64,000 nucleotides of DNA from an uncultured Pelagibacteraceae bacterium (GCA_902537575.1 CACBBX010000001.1:1-64000); one strand, 5' to 3'. Shown: positions 11,242 to 21,630, counted from the first letter of the stretch. The notes: a model not told the origin generated them from the sequence alone. Numbers and translations: made by a program.

Positions 11242-12045
11242 ATGTTCTCTTTTTTTAAAAAAAAAAAAATAGTAGCTCACTTAAAGCTTAGCGGTGTGAT
11301 AGGAAATGCAGGAAAATTTAAACAAGGTATTGATTTTGCTGGCCAGGAAGAGACAATTAAAAAAGCTTTTTCATTAAAAAAAGCTAAATGTGTTGCAATT
11401 ACTATAAATTCACCAGGAGGATCACCTGTCCAATCCCATCTTATTTATAGTTTAATTAGACAGCAAGCAAGAAAAAATAAGAAACACGTAATAGTATTTG
11501 CAGAGGATGTTGCCGCGTCCGGAGGCTATCTTATTGCATGTGCTGGGGATGAAATTTATGCAAATTCAAGTTCTATTATAGGATCAATTGGAGTCATCTA
11601 CTCATCATTTGGTTTTACAGAATTAATAAAAAAAATTGGTGTTGAGAGAAGAGTTCATACCGCTGGCAAAAATAAGAGTACTCTTGATCCTTTTCTTGAA
11701 GAAAAAAATGAAGATATAGAAAGACTTAAAAATATTCAGTTAGACTTACATAAAGATTTTATTAATGTTGTTGAAAAAAGTAGAGGCACTAAATTACAAA
11801 AATCCGATATTGAACTTTTTTCAGGTGAATTTTGGTCAGGTAGTAAATCAAAAACTTTAGGATTAATAGACGGAATAGGAAACGCTCACGAAGTTTTGAA
11901 AGAAAAATATGGAGATGACGTAATAATTAAAAAATTTGAAAAGACCAAAGGATGGCTAAGTCAAAAACTTTCTTCCTCTAATCACATAGATCAATTTGCA
12001 AATATTTTAGATGAGAGGTCAATCTGGCAAAGATATGGTTTCTAA
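11242..12045 (+). CDS. S49 family peptidase (SppA/SohB-like)
   Basis: [48 protein letters not shown] motifs. Confidence 0.92.
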   Translation: MFSFFKKKKIVAHLKLSGVIGNAGKFKQGIDFAGQEETIKKAFSLKKAKCVAITINSPGGSPVQSHLIYSLIRQQARKNKKHVIVFAEDVAASGGYLIACAGDEIYANSSSIIGSIGVIYSSFGFTELIKKIGVERRVHTAGKNKSTLDPFLEEKNEDIERLKNIQLDLHKDFINVVEKSRGTKLQKSDIELFSGEFWSGSKSKTLGLIDGIGNAHEVLKEKYGDDVIIKKFEKTKGWLSQKLSSSNHIDQFANILDERSIWQRYGF

Positions 12046-12937
12046 AAATAAAAATAAAAATAAAAATAAAAAAAAACAAAAATCAAAATTTCAAACATTT
12101 CAAGAAACTATTTTAAATTTACAAAAATTTTGGAGCAAACAAGGATGTATTATTCTTCAGCCGTACGACATGGAAGTTGGAGCTGGAACCTTCCATCCTG
12201 CTACAACACTTAGATCGTTGGGCAGGCAACCTTGGAAAGCCGCTTATGTTCAACCATCAAGAAGACCAACCGATGGTAGATATGGTGAAAATCCAAATAG
12301 ACTTCAACATTATTATCAATTTCAAGTTTTGATTAAACCCTCTCCTGAAAATATAAAAAGGGTATATTTAAATAGTCTTACTACAATTGGAATTCATCAC
12401 AATGATCATGATATAAGATTTGTAGAAGATGATTGGGAAAGTCCTACATTAGGTGCAGCTGGCTTAGGCTGGGAAGTTTGGTGCGATGGAATGGAGATTA
12501 CTCAATTCACTTACTTTCAACAAATGGCAGGTTATGAATGCAAACCAGTCTCAGTAGAAATTACTTATGGTTTAGAGAGAATCTGTATGTTTACACAGCA
12601 ACAGAAAAATGTTTATGATTTGTTGTGGAATGAAGAGGATGTAAAATATAGAGAGGTTTTTCACCAAGCTGAAAAAGAGTTTTCTGCTTATAATTTTGAG
12701 CATGCCAATGTTGAACAACTATTCAAAATGTTTGATATGCACGAGTCAGAAGCAAAATCATTAGTTGAAAAAAAAGTTTCACTCCCTGCCTATGATCAAT
12801 GTTTAAAAGCAAGTCATGTGTTTAACATTTTAGATGCTAGGGGAGCAATAAGTGTTGCGCAAAGAGCAGGTTACATTGGAAGAATTCGTGACATTACTAA
12901 ATCTGCAGCTGGGATTTGGATAGATAGTCAAAATTAA
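12035..12937 (+). CDS. glyQ: Glycyl-tRNA synthetase alpha subunit
   Basis: [50 protein letters not shown]. Track ORF starts at 12011; ATG at 12035 is an alternative start. Confidence 0.97.
   Translation: MVSKNKNKNKNKKKQKSKFQTFQETILNLQKFWSKQGCIILQPYDMEVGAGTFHPATTLRSLGRQPWKAAYVQPSRRPTDGRYGENPNRLQHYYQFQVLIKPSPENIKRVYLNSLTTIGIHHNDHDIRFVEDDWESPTLGAAGLGWEVWCDGMEITQFTYFQQMAGYECKPVSVEITYGLERICMFTQQQKNVYDLLWNEEDVKYREVFHQAEKEFSAYNFEHANVEQLFKMFDMHESEAKSLVEKKVSLPAYDQCLKASHVFNILDARGAISVAQRAGYIGRIRDITKSAAGIWIDSQN
12043..12076 (+). repeat. TAAAAA hexanucleotide tandem repeat (about 5 units plus an A run) within the glyQ 5' coding end
   Basis: taaaaa repeated from 12043, encoding [11 protein letters not shown]. 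Confidence 0.85.
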
Positions 12938-12939
12938 TA

Positions 12940-15009
12940 ATGTCTGAGTTTTTTTTAGAACTATTTAGTGAGGAAATACCTGCGGGTCTTCAAAAAAATT
13001 TAAGGGAGAAATTATTGAAATCTTTTAATGATTTCTTTGAAGGGAAACTTATTTCATTTAAAAAAAGTTTTTCCTATTCAACCCCAAATAGATTGATAAT
13101 ATTATTTGAAGGGGTTCAAAAACAAGTAGTTCTTAAATCTGAGGAAATTAAAGGTCCCAGTACAAAAGCTCCTGAATTAGCTATCGAGGGCTTTATACGA
13201 TCAAATAAAATTTTAAAACAAAATCTTTATGAAAAGGAAACAGAAAAAGGTAACTTTTTCTTCTTTAAAACAAAATCAAAAAAACTTTATACCCATGAAT
13301 TATTAGAAGAGTTTGTTCCAAAAATATTAGACAGAATTCAATGGACAAAATCAATGCGTTGGGGTGATTTTAGTATGCAGTGGGGCAGACCATTGAAATC
13401 TATTTTGGCAATATTTAATAAAAAGACGCTAATTTTTCAATTTCATCATATTCGATCATCTAATTTAACTTTTATAGATAAAGATTTTGAGGAAAAAAGA
13501 AAAAAGTTTTCTGATTTTAAAGAATATAAAAATTTCTTTAAAAAGGAACAAGTAATAATTGATCAAGCTGAAAGAAAAAAAATTATTGAGAAAAAATTTA
13601 ATTTACTTTTAAAAAAGAAAAATATTACTATAGAGCAAAATCCAAAGCTATTGGAAGAAGTTGTTGATTTAATAGATCAACCCAATGTTATTGTTTGCCA
13701 GTTTGATAAAAAATTTTTAAAAATACCTAAAGAGATTCTAATAATCACAATGCAGCATCATCAAAAATATTTCCCCACTTTTGATAATAAGGGAAATATA
13801 ACAAATGAATTTTTAGTTGTATCAAACAAAAAAGATCAAAAAGGATTAATTAAGATAGGTAACGAGAGAGTAGTAGAAGCAAGACTTACAGATGCAGAAT
13901 TCTTCTGGCAAAAAGATAAATCTCAAAACTTAGTAAAACAAGTCTCAAGTTTAAAGTCTATGAATTATTTTAAAGGATTAGGAAGTTATTACGATAAAGT
14001 TCAAAGAATGAGAAAGCTTGGAGGAATGCTTTCAGATGAGCTTTTAATAAGCAAAGAAAAAGTAGAGTTATCAGCCTCAATTTCTAAAGTTGATTTATTA
14101 TCAGAAATGGTAGGTGAGTTTCCTGAGCTTCAAGGGATTATGGGTGGTTATTTTTCTGAGGCACAAGGTTTTGACAAGGATGTAGCACTATCAATAAGTG
14201 AACAATATTTACCTTCAGGGTCTGGGTCAAAGGTTCCCAAAAAACCTTTTAGTATAGCATTAGCTTTATCAGACAAAATAGATACCCTTGTAGGTTTTTT
14301 TGGAATTAATCAAAAGCCAACAAGCTCTAAAGATCCATTTGCTCTTAGAAGATTAACTTTAGGAGTAATAAGAATAATTGTCGAAAATAAAAATTATATT
14401 AAAATTAGAGATTTGATTAACTATTCAGCTTCTCTTTATATGGATCAAGGCTTCAAATTTGAAAACCAATTTCTTCAAAAAGAACTTTCTGAATTTCTAA
14501 TTGACCGACTAAAATTCTATATGAAAGAAGAAAATATTCGAAATGATATTATCCAAGCATCTATAAGTTCACATAATTTAGATCAAATTGTGATAATTTT
14601 TGAAAAGGCAAAATATTTAGACAAAATAATTTCTAAATCAAACGGACACGATATAATATCAAGCTACAAAAGAGCCTCAAACATCTTGGAAAGTGAGTTG
14701 AGAGGACAAAATTTTGATCTTTCTAATACAACTGACCCTGGTGTTTTCAAGACAGATTTTGAAAAAAATTTGTTTAAAAAAATAAATGAATTAAGAAAAT
14801 ATTTTTCTTCAATTAATAAAGATGAAGTTTATTCCGAAACTTTAGATAACTTATTAGATGCCAAAAAAGTAATTAACGATTTTTTTGACAACGTAATAGT
14901 TAATGATGTTGATCCAGGTATTCGAAAAAATAGACTAGAACTTCTTCAAATCTTATGTAAAACCTTTAATAACTATGTTAATTTTTCTCTAGTAGACTCC
15001 CAAAAATGA
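12940..15009 (+). CDS. glyS: Glycyl-tRNA synthetase beta subunit
   Basis: LLELFSEEIPAGLQ-type start, MQHHQKYFPTFD, VVEARLTDAEFFWQKD; follows glyQ. Confidence 0.97.
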   Translation: MSEFFLELFSEEIPAGLQKNLREKLLKSFNDFFEGKLISFKKSFSYSTPNRLIILFEGVQKQVVLKSEEIKGPSTKAPELAIEGFIRSNKILKQNLYEKETEKGNFFFFKTKSKKLYTHELLEEFVPKILDRIQWTKSMRWGDFSMQWGRPLKSILAIFNKKTLIFQFHHIRSSNLTFIDKDFEEKRKKFSDFKEYKNFFKKEQVIIDQAERKKIIEKKFNLLLKKKNITIEQNPKLLEEVVDLIDQPNVIVCQFDKKFLKIPKEILIITMQHHQKYFPTFDNKGNITNEFLVVSNKKDQKGLIKIGNERVVEARLTDAEFFWQKDKSQNLVKQVSSLKSMNYFKGLGSYYDKVQRMRKLGGMLSDELLISKEKVELSASISKVDLLSEMVGEFPELQGIMGGYFSEAQGFDKDVALSISEQYLPSGSGSKVPKKPFSIALALSDKIDTLVGFFGINQKPTSSKDPFALRRLTLGVIRIIVENKNYIKIRDLINYSASLYMDQGFKFENQFLQKELSEFLIDRLKFYMKEENIRNDIIQASISSHNLDQIVIIFEKAKYLDKIISKSNGHDIISSYKRASNILESELRGQNFDLSNTTDPGVFKTDFEKNLFKKINELRKYFSSINKDEVYSETLDNLLDAKKVINDFFDNVIVNDVDPGIRKNRLELLQILCKTFNNYVNFSLVDSQK

Positions 15010-17663
15010 AAAAACTAATTTTAAATTTCAAATCTAAAGATAGTAAAAAAATTAAAATCCCAAAAAATTTTTTGGGTGGAAAAGGTGCAAATCTTTCTGA
15101 AATGGGTCGAATGGGATTACCTGTTCCACCTGGATTTACTATTTCAACGAAAGTATGTGATTTATTTTATAAAGATAAAAAAAAACTTAATAAAAGTATA
15201 ATCACATCAATTAAAAAAGAACTAAAGGCTATTGAGAAGGAAGTTTCAAAAAAATTTGGTGATTTAAAAAATCCATTATTACTTTCAGTTAGATCTGGAG
15301 CTAGAGTTTCTATGCCTGGTATGATGGATACAATTTTAAATTTAGGGTTAAACGATAAAACTGTTAAGGCTCTAGCGTCAAAAACCTTTAATGGTCGATT
15401 TGCCAAAGATAGCTATAGAAGGTTTATTCAAATGTATGGCAATGTAGTAATGGGCGTTGAAGGGTATCATTTTGAGGAATTAATTGAGAATTACAAACTT
15501 ACGAAAGGTGTTTTATTAGATACTGATTTAGATGAAAAAGATTGGGATGGACTTATTGAAGATTTTAAAAGAACAGTTAAGGAAAAAGCAAATAGAGATT
15601 TTCCACAAGATGTTCATGAACAGTTATTGGGAGCAATTAGTGCAGTATTTCTGTCTTGGGATAGCAAGAGAGCAAAAGTTTATAGAAAATTAAATCATAT
15701 ACCTGCTGAGTGGGGTACAGCAGTTAATGTTCAATCAATGGTTTTTGGAAATATGGGAGATGACTGTGCAACTGGAGTTGTTTTCACAAGAAATCCATCA
15801 GATGGTTTAAACGAAATTTATGGAGAATATTTAATAAATGCACAAGGGGAAGACGTTGTAGCTGGCACAAGAACACCACAATACATAACAAAAAAAGCAA
15901 GAAAAAATGCAAAAGTTAAAGCTCTATCAATGGAAGAGTCTATGCCTAAAGTTTATAAACAACTTTATAAGATCCTAAAAAAATTAGAAAAGCATTACAA
16001 AGACATGCAAGATGTAGAGTTTACAGTTGAAAACAAAAAGTTATGGATGCTTCAAACACGTTCTGGAAAAAGAACTGCAAAATCTGCCGTCAAAATTGCA
16101 GTTGACATGGTTAAAGAAAAATTAATTTCAAAAAAAGAGGCTGTGTTAAGAATTGATCCAAATTCACTTGATACACTTCTCCATCCAACTCTAGATGAAA
16201 AAAGTTCGATTAATGTTATTGCAAATGGCTTGCCTGCATCACCAGGTGCTGCGAGCGGTAAAGTTGTATTTACATCTGAAGAAGCAGAAAGGCTGACATC
16301 AATGATGCAGGACGCAATTTTAGTTAGAATAGAAACTTCTCCTGAGGATATACAAGGTATGCATGCAGCAAAAGGAATATTAACTGCAAGAGGTGGGATG
16401 ACAAGTCATGCTGCTGTTGTAGCAAGAGGGATGGGAAGGCCCTGCGTTTCAGGATCAAGTGAAATTGATATAAATTATGAAAATAAGTCTTTTAAAACAT
16501 CGAAAGTCGAAATTAAAGAGGGAGATATAATAACGATTGATGGCTCAACAGGAAGAATAATTGAAGGTAGCGTTGATACTGTAAAGCCAGAAATATCTGG
16601 TGATTTTTCTAAATTAATGAATTGGGCTGATAATTATCGAAAATTAAATATTCGAACAAATTCAGAAACTTCAAAAGATACAAAAATCGCAAAAGATTTT
16701 GGCGCTGAGGGTATTGGACTTTGTAGAACTGAGCACATGTTTTTTGATGAAGAGAGAATTTTATCTGTCAGAGAAATGATTCTATCTAAAACTAAAGAGG
16801 ACAGAGCTAAAGCTTTAGATAAACTTTTACCACATCAAAAAAAAGACTTTACTGAAATTTTTAAGATTATGAATGGCTTACCAGTTACAGTGAGATTATT
16901 GGATCCTCCTCTGCATGAATTTTTACCAAAAACAAATAAAGAAATTAGTGAATTAGCAGAAACTGCTAATATTTCTAAAAAAGAGGTTGAAACAAGGATT
17001 GAGGAGCTTCACGAACACAATCCAATGCTAGGTCACAGAGGTTGCAGGTTAGCAATATCATTCCCTGAAATATATGAGATGCAATGTAGAGCAATTTTTG
17101 AAGCATTATGTGAACTTAAAAAAAATAAAATTAATTCAGCTTTTCCTGAAATAATGATTCCATTAGTTTCTACAGAGGCTGAAATTAAAATAATGAAAGA
17201 TTTAGTTAAAAGAATAGCAAGTAAAGTTCAAAAGGAAAATAAATTAAAAATAGACTTTATGGTTGGAACAATGATTGAGCTTCCAAGAGCAGCTATAAAG
17301 GCAAAAGAGATAGCAAAACACGCAGAATTTTTTAGTTTTGGAACAAATGATTTAACCCAAACAACCTTTGGAATAAGCAGAGATGATAGTGGAAAATTTT
17401 TAAATGATTACTTGGAAAATAAAATATTTTCTATTGATCCTTTTGTATCAATTGATGAAGGTGTTTCAGATTTAGTTGAGATTGCCGTTGCAAAAGGACA
17501 GAGCCAAAATAAAAATATAAAACTAGGGATTTGTGGTGAGCACGGTGGTGATCCCAAAAGTATTTCTTTTTGTGTAAAAGCAGGACTTAATTATGTGTCT
17601 TGTTCCCCTTATAGAGTACCAGTTGCAAGATTAGCTGCAGCACAAGCAGAGTTAAAAAAATAA
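15006..17663 (+). CDS. ppdK: Pyruvate, phosphate dikinase
   Basis: 885 aa; GGKGANLSEMGRMGLPVPPGFTIST, GGMTSHAAVVARGMGRPCVSG, GTNDLTQTTFG. Confidence 0.98.
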   Translation: MKKLILNFKSKDSKKIKIPKNFLGGKGANLSEMGRMGLPVPPGFTISTKVCDLFYKDKKKLNKSIITSIKKELKAIEKEVSKKFGDLKNPLLLSVRSGARVSMPGMMDTILNLGLNDKTVKALASKTFNGRFAKDSYRRFIQMYGNVVMGVEGYHFEELIENYKLTKGVLLDTDLDEKDWDGLIEDFKRTVKEKANRDFPQDVHEQLLGAISAVFLSWDSKRAKVYRKLNHIPAEWGTAVNVQSMVFGNMGDDCATGVVFTRNPSDGLNEIYGEYLINAQGEDVVAGTRTPQYITKKARKNAKVKALSMEESMPKVYKQLYKILKKLEKHYKDMQDVEFTVENKKLWMLQTRSGKRTAKSAVKIAVDMVKEKLISKKEAVLRIDPNSLDTLLHPTLDEKSSINVIANGLPASPGAASGKVVFTSEEAERLTSMMQDAILVRIETSPEDIQGMHAAKGILTARGGMTSHAAVVARGMGRPCVSGSSEIDINYENKSFKTSKVEIKEGDIITIDGSTGRIIEGSVDTVKPEISGDFSKLMNWADNYRKLNIRTNSETSKDTKIAKDFGAEGIGLCRTEHMFFDEERILSVREMILSKTKEDRAKALDKLLPHQKKDFTEIFKIMNGLPVTVRLLDPPLHEFLPKTNKEISELAETANISKKEVETRIEELHEHNPMLGHRGCRLAISFPEIYEMQCRAIFEALCELKKNKINSAFPEIMIPLVSTEAEIKIMKDLVKRIASKVQKENKLKIDFMVGTMIELPRAAIKAKEIAKHAEFFSFGTNDLTQTTFGISRDDSGKFLNDYLENKIFSIDPFVSIDEGVSDLVEIAVAKGQSQNKNIKLGICGEHGGDPKSISFCVKAGLNYVSCSPYRVPVARLAAAQAELKK

Positions 17664-17673
17664 TTATTTTAAT

Positions 17674-17700
17674 TAGGAGGCTTTTTGTTGCCAGGTGCCC
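17674..17700 (-). repeat. Remnant/duplicate of the tmRNA 3' end (left copy of island-flanking direct repeat)
   Basis: Ungapped 24/27 match to 21328-21354, including the exact 15-mer TGTTGCCAGGTGCCC (17686-17700 and 21340-21354). Confidence 0.8.
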
Positions 17701-17998
17701 AAATCATGTTTTGAGAATAATCATTAAACATTATAACATTTAAAGTCTAGTATATCTGGGTTTCTAGCTCAAGGTGTGGAAACAAAGTATGTACGTGATG
17801 AGACAGATAAGAGTAAGAATTGATTCGACTAAGGTGTTATGTCTTTTGACCATACCTATAATCCCTAGAAGGATCCTAAAAAATAGCAAATAACAATAGT
17901 TTATTGATCAAATTAAAGTAAAGTGAAAATTTAAATTCCAATTGAAATGAAAAAAAATAATCTTTTTTTAGTTATTGTGTTAAATTTGATTAATTTAA

Positions 17999-19324
17999 AT
18001 GAAAATAACAATTATAGGTTTTGGTTACATTGGCTCTGTAATAGGAGCAGTTTTATCAAATAGAGGACATAAGGTTACTGCAATTGACAATAATAAAAAT
18101 TGTATCGATGAACTTAATAATGGAGTTTGTCATGTTCCAGAACCATTATTAAAAGAAATGATTTCAGAGTCTGTTAAATCTGGACTTCTTAGTGGATCGA
18201 TCTCTTATAAAGATGTTGGTACTAGTGATGTTATCTTAGTAACAGTTGGCACTTCTCTTTCTGATGAGAATGATGCAGATTTAACCGCGTTACATGATGT
18301 TTTTAAAAATCTATCCAATTATGTTAATGAGGGTCAAGTTATAATGATTAAGAGTACAGTTCCTCCTGGAGTTACAAGACTTTTAGTTAATAAGCATTTA
18401 GGTTCAAAAGATAATATTTTTGTTGGATTTTCTCCAGAAAGATTAGCTGAAGGAGATGCCATTAAAGAGCTTAAGGAATTACCAATAATTGTTGGTGGTA
18501 TTAATGATGCTAGTACTGAAAAATGTTCTAATTTCTGGGTTAAAGCGCTTGGCTCAGAAGTCATAACAGTCTCAAGTTGTGAGGCAGCAGAATTAGTAAA
18601 ATTGGCAAATAATCAATGGATAGATTTAAATATTGCACTAGCAAATGAGCTAGCTATTTTATGTGACTCTCTTCCATATAATATTGATATTCTTGAAATA
18701 ATAAGAGCAGCCAATTCATTGAAAAAAGGTCAACATTTTGTAAACTTTTTAACACCCTCTATAGGAGTAGGAGGATATTGTTTAACAAAAGACCCCTGGT
18801 TCGTTTCAACACTTGGAGAAAAAAATCATAGATCATTGCAATTACCTAGTGCTGGAAGATCTGTAAACGATAGCATGCCCCATTACTGTGCTAATAGAAT
18901 TATTAATAAATTGGGTCTTAATGGTATAAAAATAGAAGATGTTAAAGTTGCTATATTAGGCTACTCATTTAAAACTAATTCTGGTGATACTAGATTTTCT
19001 CCCATGATAACATTTGCTAAGCTTCTAATAGATCAAGGCTGTAATCAAATTACATTTTTTGACTCTACTATTGGATATAATGAACAAATTCAGGATCAAT
19101 TATTAAGAGTACACTCATGGCAGGAGTGTGTTAAAAAAGCTGACGTTGTAGTATTTGGGGCAGCTCATGATGATATAAAATCGATCAAAATTGATGATCT
19201 TAAAGAATTAATTAGTAAAAATGCTATAGTTTTTGATGGAAGACGTTTTTTTAACAAAAAAGAAATTGATATTATAAAAAAATTAGGACTAAATTATATG
19301 GGAGTTGGCCGCACATTTGGCTGA
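17999..19324 (+). CDS. Nucleotide-sugar (UDP-glucose/UDP-ManNAc-type) dehydrogenase
   Basis: MKITIIGFGYIGSVIGAVLSNRGH Rossmann motif, STVPPGVTR, GVGGYCLTKDPWF catalytic Cys motif. Confidence 0.93.
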   Translation: MKITIIGFGYIGSVIGAVLSNRGHKVTAIDNNKNCIDELNNGVCHVPEPLLKEMISESVKSGLLSGSISYKDVGTSDVILVTVGTSLSDENDADLTALHDVFKNLSNYVNEGQVIMIKSTVPPGVTRLLVNKHLGSKDNIFVGFSPERLAEGDAIKELKELPIIVGGINDASTEKCSNFWVKALGSEVITVSSCEAAELVKLANNQWIDLNIALANELAILCDSLPYNIDILEIIRAANSLKKGQHFVNFLTPSIGVGGYCLTKDPWFVSTLGEKNHRSLQLPSAGRSVNDSMPHYCANRIINKLGLNGIKIEDVKVAILGYSFKTNSGDTRFSPMITFAKLLIDQGCNQITFFDSTIGYNEQIQDQLLRVHSWQECVKKADVVVFGAAHDDIKSIKIDDLKELISKNAIVFDGRRFFNKKEIDIIKKLGLNYMGVGRTFG

Positions 19325-19357
19325 TTTTTCAATTTAAATAATCATAGGTACTTTGTT

Positions 19358-20347
19358 ATGAAAAAGAAAATAATGGTCACTGGCGTTGCTGGTTTAATAG
19401 GAAGTCATTTAGTTGAAAAACTATTAAAACTTAACCACGAAGTTTACGGTTTTGACGTAGTTGATATAAATTTTAATAGAAATTTAGAAAACATAAAAAA
19501 TCATGAAAATTTTATATATTTTAAGGGTGATGTTAGATCCTCTGAAGATCTAAACTTATTTTTCCAAAGTGACGCATCTGTTCTGTACCATTTGGCATCT
19601 GTGGTGGGTGTCAATAAATATATGGAAGACCCTTTGAGTTTAATTGATATTGGCATATCAGGAACTAGAAACTTAATTAATATGTGCAACAAACATAATG
19701 TTAGAATGTTATTTACATCTACTTCAGAGGTTTATGGCAAGAACTCAAATATTCCTTGGTTAGAAAATGGGGATAGAGTTTTGGGTCCTACAAATATTGA
19801 TAGGTGGTCTTATTCAACATCAAAAGCTTTATGTGAGCATATGTTGTTTGGTATGCACCATAAGAATAATTGGCCAATGTCTATAGTAAGATTTTTTAAT
19901 GTTTATGGTCCACGACAGAACCCAATTTATGTAGTTTCTAAATCAATACACCGTGTTTTAAATGGCATATCCCCAGAATTATACGATGGTGGTAATCAGA
20001 CTAGATGCTTTACATATATAGATGATGTGATTGATGGGCTTATACTTGCTGCCACTCTAGAGTCAGCCGTTGGAAATGTTATAAATCTTGGAAATACAAT
20101 TGAAAATACTGTGAGAGAGGTAGTTAACACAATTTTGAAAGCATCTAATTCAAACCTTAAAATAACTCATATTAAAACAAAAGAAAGATATGGAAATGTC
20201 TATGAGGATATTCCCAGACGTGTACCATCAATTGATAAGGCTTTTAGTTTGCTTGGTTGGAAGCCTGCAACAAGTATGGAGGAAGGTGTTAAAAAAACAA
20301 TTGATTGGGCAAAGAAAAACGATTGGTACTTAGACTTAAATAAATGA
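19358..20347 (+). CDS. NAD-dependent epimerase/dehydratase (SDR extended)
   Basis: VTGVAGLIGSHLVEKLL, YSTSKALCE (YxxxK), VRFFNVYGPRQ. Confidence 0.93.
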   Translation: MKKKIMVTGVAGLIGSHLVEKLLKLNHEVYGFDVVDINFNRNLENIKNHENFIYFKGDVRSSEDLNLFFQSDASVLYHLASVVGVNKYMEDPLSLIDIGISGTRNLINMCNKHNVRMLFTSTSEVYGKNSNIPWLENGDRVLGPTNIDRWSYSTSKALCEHMLFGMHHKNNWPMSIVRFFNVYGPRQNPIYVVSKSIHRVLNGISPELYDGGNQTRCFTYIDDVIDGLILAATLESAVGNVINLGNTIENTVREVVNTILKASNSNLKITHIKTKERYGNVYEDIPRRVPSIDKAFSLLGWKPATSMEEGVKKTIDWAKKNDWYLDLNK

Positions 20348-20386
20348 TAGAAATATAATTAGCTCAAAAAACTAGTATTATTTTAA

Positions 20387-21034
20387 ATGACTGCTGAAAA
20401 ACATTATGATCAAAAATATTTTGGATGGCAAAAAAATGTTGGTATTTTTGGAGCAAAAGCAAATCAAATAAAATTTGAAAAACTAATTTCAGATAATTTA
20501 AAAGTTTTGGACTTTGGGTGTGGGGGTGGTTATTTATTAAATGAATTTAAATGTGAAATAGAAAAACATGGTGTTGAAATAAATGAAGTTGCTAGACGTC
20601 AAGCAATCGAGAATGGTTTAAAGTGCTATAAATCGTCAAAAGAGTTACCTTCTGATTATTTTGATTTAATTATATCCAATAATGCTCTTGAACATTGTGA
20701 AAACCCTTTTGTAGAATTAAATGAATTGTATAGGGCACTAAAAAAAAATGGTAAGATTTGTATAGTAGTACCTTTAGATAGTTTGAATTATAAATATGAA
20801 AGTGATGATATAAACTTTCATTTATATTCTTGGTCACCAATGAACTTAGGAAATATTTTAAAGGCGAGTAATTTTGAAGTAATTACTTCGAAACCCTTTA
20901 TTCATAAATGGTTTCCATTCTACAAAACTGTAAAAAAAATTATACCTTGGTGGTTGTTCCATCTTTTATGTTTTATTTATGGAAGATTAAATAGAAAATG
21001 GTTTCAAACTAGAGCTGTGGCAATTAAAAAATAA
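20387..21034 (+). CDS. Class I SAM-dependent methyltransferase
   Basis: KVLDFGCGGGYLLNEF motif I, LIISNNALEHCENP. Confidence 0.88.
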   Translation: MTAEKHYDQKYFGWQKNVGIFGAKANQIKFEKLISDNLKVLDFGCGGGYLLNEFKCEIEKHGVEINEVARRQAIENGLKCYKSSKELPSDYFDLIISNNALEHCENPFVELNELYRALKKNGKICIVVPLDSLNYKYESDDINFHLYSWSPMNLGNILKASNFEVITSKPFIHKWFPFYKTVKKIIPWWLFHLLCFIYGRLNRKWFQTRAVAIKK

Positions 21035-21330
21035 TTTTTTGTATTTAGCTTAACTCTCTACTCAACATATCGTTTATAAAGTTTTCAAACGTATTTAATA
21101 TTTATTTCATAGCTTCATTGGCGTTGACCTTAAATTAATCAATCGTATATTTGTTAATTTTGTAATTTACTCTCCTCTAATGTATCTTTAATTATTTAGT
21201 CTTTGAGTACATTTAATAGTAAATCTTTTTTAGACCTCTCCAGTGTCTTATTTCTGTTTTCTGACTTCATTACAACTTGATTGAGGTTTTAAAAAAAAAA
21301 TATTAAAAAATAAGGGATAATTGTTTATAG

Positions 21331-21588
21331 GGGGCGTTCTGTTGCCAGGTGCCCCGGACCCCGTTTGCTTAATTAAACAAGTTAATTAGGCAGCAAGTGC
21401 GTAACTTTCGTTAGCAATTATAAATTAGCCCGTTACGGTGGAACAATTCCGAACGAAAGAATAGCTTTTAGTCACCCGTCGAATCTAGTTCACCCCCATA
21501 AGTTGTAATGGTGGAGGTGGTGGGTACTGCCCCCACGTCCGCAATGGTTATTACGAAATTCGTTTATCGTCGTAGTTGGAAAACCAAC
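21331..21588 (-). ncRNA. ssrA: Transfer-messenger RNA, circularly permuted two-piece type (coding piece about 21331-21497; acceptor piece 3' CCA at 21509, 5' end approximate)
   Basis: Minus strand: acceptor-piece T-stem GTGGG-GGCAGTA-CCCAC, then CACCTCC-ACCA, an 11-nt spacer, then GGGGGTGAACTAGATTCGACGGGT. GGGGGTG pairs with CACCTCC with a G3:U70 wobble. Tag ORF GCT AAC GAA AGT TAC GCA CTT GCT GCC TAA (ANESYALAA*) at 21386-21415. Terminal GGGGC/GCCCC hairpin near 21331-21355. Confidence 0.95.
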
Positions 21589-21594
21589 ATTATT

Positions 21595-21622
21595 AATATA
21601 AAAGGAATTGCAATAGATTCAA
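21595..21622 (-). promoter_or_regulatory. Putative tmRNA promoter
   Basis: Minus strand TTGAAT (21622-21617), 16-bp spacer, TATATT (21600-21595), upstream of the acceptor piece. Confidence 0.5.
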
Positions 21623-21630
21623 TAACAATC

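Noticed and set aside
17815-17826. GATTCGAC in the post-ppdK non-coding block resembles the tmRNA D-region GATTCGAC
   Set aside because: Only an 8-mer, on the opposite strand relative to the tmRNA remnant, with no flanking similarity I could extend
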